Source: SAR324 cluster bacterium (GTDB lineage: Bacteria; SAR324; NAC60-12). Taken from it: 12,595 nt of DNA. This document shows positions 7,327-12,595 of this stretch, piece by piece. Each line of letters begins with the position of its first letter. The stretch's first letter is position 1. The notes beneath the pieces are model-generated. The model was not told the DNA's origin. It saw nothing but the letters and a program-made list of their open reading frames with translations, and made no database searches. A program made the position numbers and the translations under genes. The DNA lies in assembly GCA_028822475.1 (NCBI GenBank), contig JAPKDT010000037.1, forward strand, positions 1-12,595. The letters are read 5' to 3'.

Positions 7327-7355
7327 TGGAAGATACATATAAAGCAGGATATGAT
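7327..7355 (+). promoter_or_regulatory. Possible sigma70-like promoter of htrA
   Basis: The gene-free stretch 7157-7406 separates two divergent genes and must hold promoters in both directions. For htrA the best candidate is TGGAAG (7327-7332), 17 bp, TATGAT (7350-7355); the -10 matches 5 of 6 consensus bases, the -35 only 3 of 6. This would give a leader of roughly 45 nt. For gcvH the leftward strand is so AT-rich that no single promoter stands out. No riboswitch-like structure was recognised. Confidence 0.3.
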
Positions 7356-7406
7356 AAAAGCTATGAATAATTGTTAAAATATTTTATATCAACAAGGAAT
7401 ACAAAA

Positions 7407-8882
7407 ATGCTATTAGAATTTAGAATACCCGCGCTGCTATTTTTTACTGTTTTATTATGGACTGTACCAGCAGTTGCGCAGAATTCTGATGATTTGGAAC
7501 AAATGCTGCGCAGTTCAAAAACACGAGCGATCTTGGTCCAAAATGTCCAGAAAGCAGTTGTCCATATCAAGGTCGAAAAAATTATGCGTAACCCCGAAGG
7601 ACAATCTCTCAACAATCCAAGGGCCCCTTATAATGATGAGTTCTTCCGCCGGTTTTTCCCTGAACTACGACCGCCTAAAAACCAACAGCCAAAAAACCGT
7701 CAAATGCCAAATCGTGAATTCCGGCAGGAAGGCATGGGTTCCGGTTCTATTATCGACAGCAAAGGTTACATTTTGACGAACCATCATGTAGTAGGTGAGG
7801 CAGACAGAATTTTAGTTGTACTTTATGACGGAACTGAAAAAGAAGCAAAACTTGTAGGTACTGATCCAGAGACTGATATTGCCGTGGTTAAAATAGAAGG
7901 AAATGGTCTGCCGGTTTTGCCGATGGGTAACTCAGACGAAATCCTGGTTGGAGAAGATGTTATTGCAGTAGGTAATCCGTTTGGACTGATCCAAACCGTG
8001 ACCTCCGGAATTGTCAGCGCAAAAGGCCGTTCAAATGTTGGGATAAATGAATATGAAAATTTTATTCAAACTGATGCAGCGATTAATCCTGGCAACAGCG
8101 GAGGTCCGTTGGTCAGTCTGCGTGGAGAAATTGTTGGTGTGAACAGCGCGATTTTTACCAGAAGTGGCGGTTATCAGGGAATTGGCTTTGCTGTGCCTAT
8201 TAACATGGCTCGTAAAATCATGCGGGATTTGATAGATAAAGGTACTGTTTCAAGAGGCTGGCTTGGTGTAGGAATACAAGATGTGAGTCAGGATCTGGCC
8301 AAAGCATTTCAACTGGTAAACACTAAGGGTAGTTTAATTACCGGTGTTATGCAAGGTACACCTGCTCAAAAAGCAGGTATGCTTAAAGGTGATGTGGTGA
8401 TTCGCATCAATGACAAATCCATCCGGGACAGTAACCATCTCCGTAACGAAATTGCAAATGCAGGTGCGTTCGCTGAAATCGAAATGGAACTTATCAGAGC
8501 AGGAAAAACAATTCTCATAAATCTTAAGCTGGATGAACGACCCAGGAAACTTTCTCAAGTTAAAGTTGCTCCTCAGCCAATACCAGAGATTGAACAGGTG
8601 GAGATGCTGGGAATGGTTGTTGAAGAACTTACCATAGAGACTGCAAAACAACTCGGGATAGAACCTGGAATCGGGATTGTGATTGTAGCAGTCAAAACGG
8701 GAAGCCCTGCAGAGAAAACAGGCTTGCTTCCGGGAATGATTGTCCAGGAAGTGGAAAGACAGGGAATTGTTAATCTCAGCATATTTAAAGAACTTGTCAG
8801 TGAAATGGATCCTGAAAAAGGGATATTGCTACTGATTACAACTGCAAACGGTTCGCGTTATATTTTTCTGCAGGCAGATTGA
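7407..8882 (+). CDS. htrA: Periplasmic HtrA/DegP-family serine protease with two PDZ domains
   Basis: 491 residues from the ATG at 7407, chosen because AAGGAA ends 7 bp upstream; a TTG 36 bp earlier in frame is less likely. Residues 1-24 form a signal peptide with a hydrophobic core and an AVA-Q cleavage site, so the enzyme is exported. The trypsin-like domain carries the triad H127 (TNHHVV), D157 (TDIAVVKI) and S231 (GNSGGP). A Pro/Asn/Arg-rich loop (about 62-108) corresponds to the LA-loop region. PDZ1 spans about 283-377 (RGWLGVGIQDV) and PDZ2 about 400-488 (LGMVVEELT). HtrA proteases degrade or refold damaged envelope proteins, often under stress control; the upstream direct repeat is a candidate regulatory site. 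It is first in a rightward series, with the next gene only 4 bp away. Confidence 0.95.
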   Translation: MLLEFRIPALLFFTVLLWTVPAVAQNSDDLEQMLRSSKTRAILVQNVQKAVVHIKVEKIMRNPEGQSLNNPRAPYNDEFFRRFFPELRPPKNQQPKNRQMPNREFRQEGMGSGSIIDSKGYILTNHHVVGEADRILVVLYDGTEKEAKLVGTDPETDIAVVKIEGNGLPVLPMGNSDEILVGEDVIAVGNPFGLIQTVTSGIVSAKGRSNVGINEYENFIQTDAAINPGNSGGPLVSLRGEIVGVNSAIFTRSGGYQGIGFAVPINMARKIMRDLIDKGTVSRGWLGVGIQDVSQDLAKAFQLVNTKGSLITGVMQGTPAQKAGMLKGDVVIRINDKSIRDSNHLRNEIANAGAFAEIEMELIRAGKTILINLKLDERPRKLSQVKVAPQPIPEIEQVEMLGMVVEELTIETAKQLGIEPGIGIVIVAVKTGSPAEKTGLLPGMIVQEVERQGIVNLSIFKELVSEMDPEKGILLLITTANGSRYIFLQAD

Positions 8883-8886
8883 AAAA

Positions 8887-9093
8887 ATGAGCCATCCGCA
8901 GAAGAAGACCAAGTTGCACTATGATCATTTACTGTTGAAATTGCACGAGATAAATCATCAGGTTCCTGTTCCGGAGAGAATGGATTATTACGCTCTGTTG
9001 GAAGAGATGTCAACCTATTACAATTTAACTGCCGAAGAATTACAGACTCGTGGATTCCGGAAAGCATATCGGCAAGCTGTTGAAGGGCTTTGA
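8887..9093 (+). CDS. Small hypothetical protein (68 aa)
   Basis: I do not recognise this protein. It starts 4 bp after the htrA stop codon, which suggests translational coupling, and has only a distant AGG upstream as a ribosome site. The product is charged and soluble-looking, with no signal peptide, membrane segment or cysteines. A basic, His-containing N-terminal part (residues 1-25) is followed by a predicted helical half containing MDYYALLEEMSTYYNLTAEE (32-51) and ending in RGFRKAYRQAVEGL. Its placement between htrA and hemD in the same direction and its protein-like composition argue that it is real. A role in protease regulation or in nucleic-acid or protein binding would be guesswork. 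Confidence 0.65.
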   Translation: MSHPQKKTKLHYDHLLLKLHEINHQVPVPERMDYYALLEEMSTYYNLTAEELQTRGFRKAYRQAVEGL

Positions 9094-9102
9094 ATAAAAG
9101 CC
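9086..9102 (+). other. Short hairpin at the end of the small hypothetical gene
   Basis: GGCTTT (9086-9091) and AAAGCC (9097-9102) form a perfect 6-bp stem around a 5-nt GAATA loop that contains most of the TGA stop codon. No T-tract follows, so it is unlikely to terminate transcription before hemD. It may affect translation or processing between the two genes, or be incidental. Confidence 0.2.
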
Positions 9103-9124
9103 GTTACTACCACTCATAGTTACT

Positions 9125-9940
9125 ATGATCTCAGTCTCCGACCTGCCATCCGAAACAATTCCGCTGGCCGGACTTCGCATTTTGGTTACTAGACAGGACA
9201 CTCCAGAATCCTCCCTTTCAGAAATGCTTAAAATTCAGGGAGCATCTGTAATCAGAATGCCCATGACCATGATCACGCCTCCAACATCATGGGCGTTATT
9301 TGACAAAACTGTACAGGAGGCATCAAAAATTGATTGGGCAGTTTTTACCAGCAGTAACGGCGTCAGACACTGTTTGTCACGTCTGAAAGTCTCTGGACTT
9401 TCTCCAAAAATAATATTTTCGACTCTCAAGATTGCATGTGTAGGACAGGCAACGGCATCGACTCTTGCAGAAAACGAGATAATTCCGGAGCTTGTTCCGG
9501 AACATTTTCAAAGTGAAGGACTGCTTTCGTCTTTTAAGCAATACGATTTAAAACGCAAAAAGTGTTGGCTGATTCAGGCTGAATCTCCAAGGGAAATCCT
9601 TGCAAATGCCTTGGAAAAGCAGGGTGCTCAAGTTGTCTCAACACCTGTTTACAGAAATGTTCCTGCTGAAAGTGACTCTACTTTTCTGCTGAAAGAACTG
9701 GAACATAATAAATTAGATTGGATCCTGTTTGCAAGTCCGTCTGCAGTCCAAAACTTTCAGCAAGTAATACCAGCAGGATTTTGGCAAAGTTTAACAAAAA
9801 CACCAAAAATTGCCTGTCTTGGAGATGTCACTGCTACTGCTGTACTAAGTTATGGCTGGGAAGTTCATGCTAAACCTGAGATTCAGGATTTCGATCACCT
9901 TGTGCAAAAAATTTGCGAGATTAATTTAAAAAAGACTTAG
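9125..9940 (+). CDS. hemD: Uroporphyrinogen-III synthase
   Basis: 271 residues, typical for HemD, which cyclises hydroxymethylbilane with inversion of ring D to uroporphyrinogen III, the branch-point precursor of heme, siroheme and cobalamin. Sequence identity in this family is low, but the two-lobed pattern is clear: LRILVTRQ (17-24), IDWAVFTSSNGV (69-80), KIACVGQATASTL (102-114), ESEGLLSSF-type linker (129-137), LDWILFASPSAVQNF (197-211) and KIACLGDVTATAV (228-240). The ATG at 9125 has no visible Shine-Dalgarno, and an in-frame TAA lies 30 bp upstream, so no other start is available nearby. It is 31 bp after the small hypothetical gene and probably shares its transcript. No hemC, hemA or cobA neighbour is present. 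Confidence 0.9.
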   Translation: MISVSDLPSETIPLAGLRILVTRQDTPESSLSEMLKIQGASVIRMPMTMITPPTSWALFDKTVQEASKIDWAVFTSSNGVRHCLSRLKVSGLSPKIIFSTLKIACVGQATASTLAENEIIPELVPEHFQSEGLLSSFKQYDLKRKKCWLIQAESPREILANALEKQGAQVVSTPVYRNVPAESDSTFLLKELEHNKLDWILFASPSAVQNFQQVIPAGFWQSLTKTPKIACLGDVTATAVLSYGWEVHAKPEIQDFDHLVQKICEINLKKT

Positions 9941-10016
9941 TAAAAATGATCTTACTTTATTTTTTAGAATTTCAAAAACGGAAATCAGTGTCTTTTAAAA
10001 AACAATAAACTCTTTT

Positions 10017-11345
10017 ATGAATGAAAACGATAACTCATATTATAATCCGGATAAACTTCGTAAATTACAAGAGCAGGGAGTAATAATTCCAGATTTGAGT
10101 TCTGTCAGAATCGGTCGTGAGGTAGCAGCTAAAAATATTTCTACTGGCTCAACAATCCATCCTTTTGTCCGGATCAACGGTAGCAAAACAGAAATACATG
10201 CAGGAGCAAACATTGGTATGTCCGGTCCAGCGACTCTGGATAACAGCTGGATTGGAGAAAACGTTGTTGTGGGCAGTTTAGGTGCTGTAACTTTGAAAGA
10301 TACTGTTGTAGGACCAGGATCCATTCTTGGCTCAGGAGTTGCGGAACAGGCAGTTCTTTTAGGAAAAGAAACAATGGTCAATGATTTCAGCACCGGGTAC
10401 GGATTCCGTATCCGCAAAGGGACACTCTATGAGGAAGATGCTTCCTCTGCCCAGCATACAGACACTAAAATGACAGTCCTCTTTCCATGGACAACTTTGG
10501 GTAGTAATATAAATTTCTGTGATGTGCTCTTGGCAGGAGGAACAGGTCCGGAACCAGGTTATTTTAGCGAAGTTGGCAGCGGCACCATTCATTTTAATTT
10601 TAGTATCAGAGGTGACAAAGCAACTGCGTCTTTATTTGGTGATGCCAGTAGCGGAGTATTTCTGGATCAACAACGTCTTTTTATCGGAGGTAATAACAGC
10701 CTTTTGGGACCGATTCAGGCTGATTTTGGCGCAATGACTGCTGCCGATGTAAGGATCAACGGATCCTTCTCAGCAGGTCTTAATTTTGGACAATCTTTAC
10801 CAAAAGGTAAAATTGATTACGATCCGCGGATATTTTTGGGTGCGTTGGGAATAGTTAAGAAACAGGTTAACGTTCTTGCGGAGTTAACATCGCTTTTTCA
10901 TTGGTATCAGCAAATACGGATTGCTTGCGTTGCCAAAACTTCGCAACAGAAATTTATTTATGAGTCCGGCTTACGGATAGTTAAATCAAACCATCATGAA
11001 CGGCTCTCGCAGTTACAAAGTTTTATGGATGCCGTAGCTAATTCTCACAGCCTGACCATAAAGACAAAGTCCGTCTCAAAAAAAGAATTTGCTGAACAAA
11101 TACATTTGCTCGGACGTTGGTCTCACATTCAAAAACAACTTGTTGAACCTGCTCATTTTGAACTGACAGTTCCAAATTTGTTGACAGACAGCATCGGAGA
11201 ACAACAGGCTCAAGGGAAAACGGCCTACACGAAACTAATTCAAAATTTATCGCAACCGGGAAAACAGGCAGGGAAACTATGGCTTAAGTTAATGACCGAA
11301 AACGTCCGCAATGTATTTGTTGATGAAATAAAAAAGGGGATATAA
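10017..11345 (+). CDS. Left-handed beta-helix (hexapeptide repeat) protein, 'UDP-GlcNAc pyrophosphorylase-like'
   Basis: 442 residues. About 28-250 is rich in six-residue turns with hydrophobic i and Gly/Asn positions (VRIGREV, IHAGANIG, IGENVVVGS, VVGPGSILGS, LFIGGNNSLLGP), the left-handed parallel beta-helix seen in GlmU and LpxA. Within it are conserved-looking polar stretches QHTDTKMTVLFPWTTLGS (146-163), INFCDVLLAGGTG (165-177), EVGSGTIHFNF (185-195) and ASLFGDA (204-210). From memory these match a bacterial family often annotated as UDP-N-acetylglucosamine pyrophosphorylase. There is no N-terminal Rossmann nucleotidyltransferase domain, so that name is doubtful; an acyltransferase or sugar-binding role is possible. 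Residues 270-442 look mostly helical. The gene is 76 bp after hemD, has no clear Shine-Dalgarno, and may have its own promoter in that AT-rich gap. Confidence 0.8.
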   Translation: MNENDNSYYNPDKLRKLQEQGVIIPDLSSVRIGREVAAKNISTGSTIHPFVRINGSKTEIHAGANIGMSGPATLDNSWIGENVVVGSLGAVTLKDTVVGPGSILGSGVAEQAVLLGKETMVNDFSTGYGFRIRKGTLYEEDASSAQHTDTKMTVLFPWTTLGSNINFCDVLLAGGTGPEPGYFSEVGSGTIHFNFSIRGDKATASLFGDASSGVFLDQQRLFIGGNNSLLGPIQADFGAMTAADVRINGSFSAGLNFGQSLPKGKIDYDPRIFLGALGIVKKQVNVLAELTSLFHWYQQIRIACVAKTSQQKFIYESGLRIVKSNHHERLSQLQSFMDAVANSHSLTIKTKSVSKKEFAEQIHLLGRWSHIQKQLVEPAHFELTVPNLLTDSIGEQQAQGKTAYTKLIQNLSQPGKQAGKLWLKLMTENVRNVFVDEIKKGI

Positions 11346-11355
11346 AAAGACTTAA

Positions 11356-11378
11356 AGCGCACCTTGAAAAGATGCGCT
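11356..11378. terminator. Hairpin between convergent transcripts
   Basis: AGCGCA (11356-11361) pairs with TGCGCT (11373-11378); after one C-A mismatch the stem extends by three more pairs (CTT/AAG) to a GAA loop. On the minus strand the stem is followed by TTTAAGTCTTTTT, making a reasonable intrinsic terminator for the rplT operon. On the plus strand the following bases are only AT-rich, so termination of the beta-helix gene is weaker. It fits the 40-bp gap between convergent stop codons. Confidence 0.65.
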
Positions 11379-11385
11379 CAATAAA

Positions 11386-11742
11386 TTATGCAGCCAATTT
11401 TGTTTTGGCTTCTTCTGCTACCTGTGCAAACAATGTAGGTTCTTCCATAGCTAAATAAGCCAGTGTTTTGCGGTCCATTGCTATATCCGCAGCTTTTAAT
11501 GCACAGATGAACTGGCTGTAGTTCATTCCATGTTCGCGGACAGCAGCATTTATACGCACTATCCAAAGACGCCGAAAATCACGTTTTTTGACTTTTCTGT
11601 CACGATAGCTATACTCTCTTGAACGGTCAACCGCGTCTTTGACTGTACGTAAAAGGCGACTCCGCCCTCCACGATAACCTTTGGCTGCCTTAAAAAGAGA
11701 ATTTTTACGCTTACGGGCGTGTACCGCTCTTTTGACTCTCAT
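11386..11742 (-). CDS. rplT: 50S ribosomal protein L20
   Basis: 118 residues, full length. L20 binds 23S rRNA early in 50S assembly. The highly basic N-terminal extension begins MRVKRAVHARKRK and continues through AKGYRGGRSRLLRTVKDAV (about 19-37) and SYRDRKVKKRDFRRLWIVRINAA (45-67); the globular C-terminal domain includes MNYSQFICALKAADI (73-87) and LAMEEPTLFAQVAEEAK. It follows rpmI by 16 bp and is last in the operon. In other bacteria L20 represses its own operon through an mRNA structure near rpmI; no such structure was identified here. pheS and pheT, which often follow rplT, are absent; a terminator and a convergent gene follow instead. Confidence 0.98.
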   Translation of the reverse strand: MRVKRAVHARKRKNSLFKAAKGYRGGRSRLLRTVKDAVDRSREYSYRDRKVKKRDFRRLWIVRINAAVREHGMNYSQFICALKAADIAMDRKTLAYLAMEEPTLFAQVAEEAKTKLAA

Positions 11743-11758
11743 ACAATTTAATCTCTGT

Positions 11759-11953
11759 TTATCCGTTTGGTAGCATCAAATCAACAGACTTACTGTCTGC
11801 ATTAGACACCATTGTTTTCCGACGTAATCCGCGTTTCACATCCTGACTGCGTTTGCGCATTCCGTGACGAAGATAAGCACGTTTCCGTTTATAACCGCCG
11901 CCACCAGTTTTCTTAAAACGCTTTGCAGCTCCGCGATGGGTTTTCATTTTCAT
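11759..11953 (-). CDS. rpmI: 50S ribosomal protein L35
   Basis: 64 residues, normal for this small, very basic 50S protein. The family signature MKTHRGAAKRFKKTG is at 3-17, followed by a glycine-rich turn GGGGYKRKRAYLRHGMRKRS. The ATG at 11953 (giving MKMKTH) is preceded by AGGAA at about 5 bp, and that ribosome site overlaps the infC stop codon, so translation is probably coupled to infC. The C-terminal tail, SVDLMLPNG, appears somewhat family-specific but unremarkable. Confidence 0.97.
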   Translation of the reverse strand: MKMKTHRGAAKRFKKTGGGGYKRKRAYLRHGMRKRSQDVKRGLRRKTMVSNADSKSVDLMLPNG

Positions 11954-11961
11954 GGTATTTC

Positions 11962-12513
11962 CTATTTTCTTTTTTTAGGTGGAGCGATGATCATATGCAT
12001 CGAACGGCCTTCACTGCGAATCGGTTGTTCTATAGAACCGTCTTCGCCAATTTCTGTTTGGAATTTTTCCAATAATTCCACTCCTAAATCTTTATGGGCA
12101 ATCTGACGCCCCATAAATCTGACACCGACTTTTACTTTATCGCCGTCTTCAAGAAAGCGTAATGCATTACGAAGCTTAAATTGAAAATCGTGTTCCTCAA
12201 TCTTCGGCTTCATCTTCACTTCTTTTAGATGAACTACTTTTTGATTCTGCTTAGCAACATGGCTACGCTTGCTTTGCTGATATTTGAATTTTCCATAATC
12301 CATCAAACGGCACACAGGTGGCTTGGCTTTTGGTGAAACTTCAACTAAATCTAATTTGGCAGTTTTCGCCATCTCCAGCGCATCATCTGTCGAGATAATA
12401 CCGACTTGTTCTCCTTCTCCATCGATAAGTCGTACCTGACTCACTCGGATTTTATCATTGATCCGCGCTGAATCATCACTTTTTGCCGTTGGCCTTGATC
12501 TGCGAATTCCTAT
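11962..12513 (-). CDS. infC: Translation initiation factor IF-3, non-canonical start codon
   Basis: IF-3 binds the 30S subunit, prevents premature joining of 50S and checks the start codon and initiator tRNA. Motifs include RINDKIRVSQVRLIDGEGEQVG in the N-terminal domain, LDLVEVSPKAKPPVCRLMDYGKFKYQ across the centre and linker, and RFLEDGDKVKVGVRFMGRQIAH then EGRSMHMIIAPPKKRK in the C-terminal domain. A start at GTG 12444 would delete the conserved INDKIR segment. The reading frame back to the tRNA contains no ATG, GTG, TTG or CTG. I therefore place the start at ATA 12513, with GAGAG 7 bp upstream, giving 183 residues (E. coli IF-3 has 180); ATT at 12507 (181 residues) or 12534 are alternatives. 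Rare start codons in infC are known to allow IF-3 to repress its own synthesis. First protein gene of the operon, 28 bp after the tRNA. Confidence 0.92.
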   Translation of the reverse strand: MGIRRSRPTAKSDDSARINDKIRVSQVRLIDGEGEQVGIISTDDALEMAKTAKLDLVEVSPKAKPPVCRLMDYGKFKYQQSKRSHVAKQNQKVVHLKEVKMKPKIEEHDFQFKLRNALRFLEDGDKVKVGVRFMGRQIAHKDLGVELLEKFQTEIGEDGSIEQPIRSEGRSMHMIIAPPKKRK

Positions 12514-12541
12514 GAGCTTTCTCTCTTGTTTAATAATTTGT

Positions 12542-12595
<54 letters not shown>

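Noticed and set aside
7153..7338. A 61-codon leftward reading frame ending in an ATGA overlap with the gcvH start
   Set aside because: Its N-terminal part is the low-complexity AT-rich promoter region, no start has a ribosome site, and gcvH has its own strong Shine-Dalgarno inside the frame. The overlap is probably chance.

Overview
This is a gene-dense window from a bacterial chromosome, moderately AT-rich by eye (roughly 40% GC, an estimate and not a count). Uncoupled glycine cleavage H protein, an HtrA protease with a signal peptide, HemD and a large divergent biotin-carboxylase protein point to a Gram-negative bacterium. The gene mix fits a deltaproteobacterium-like or SAR324-like marine lineage, but that assignment is only a guess. 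No mobile element, CRISPR array, phage gene or integration scar was seen.

Layout. Positions 1-7156 are read leftward. At the left edge is a biotin carboxylase/ATP-grasp protein whose 3' end lies outside the window (1-1922). Next comes a compact three-gene operon, transcribed moaE > 2-phosphoglycerate kinase > apgM (4995 to 2100), with a 10-bp overlap at the first junction and an 8-bp gap at the second. Then a gcvH > sulfatase/phosphonate monoester hydrolase pair (7156 to 5132). An AT-rich divergent promoter region (7157-7406) separates these from a rightward series: htrA/degP-like protease, a 68-residue protein of unknown function, hemD, and a left-handed beta-helix (hexapeptide repeat) protein (7407-11345). 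A hairpin at 11356-11378 lies between this series and the convergent, leftward tRNA-Val > infC > rpmI > rplT cluster (12595 to 11386).

How the genes relate. The infC-rpmI-rplT block is the classical translation operon; here a tRNA gene sits directly upstream instead of thrS, and infC appears to start at a non-AUG codon, as in many bacteria. The moaE operon joins the last step of molybdopterin assembly to two enzymes acting on 2-phosphoglycerate: a kinase otherwise known from archaeal 2,3-diphosphoglycerate/cyclic-DPG synthesis, and an archaeal-type phosphoglycerate mutase. That pairing is the most interesting metabolic signal here, made stronger because the mutase has Thr in place of the expected Ser nucleophile and the kinase carries two ATP-cone-like segments. 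Other points worth attention are a tRNA-Val(GAC) with C instead of U at position 33, and a biotin carboxylase with a long insertion before its glycine-rich loop.
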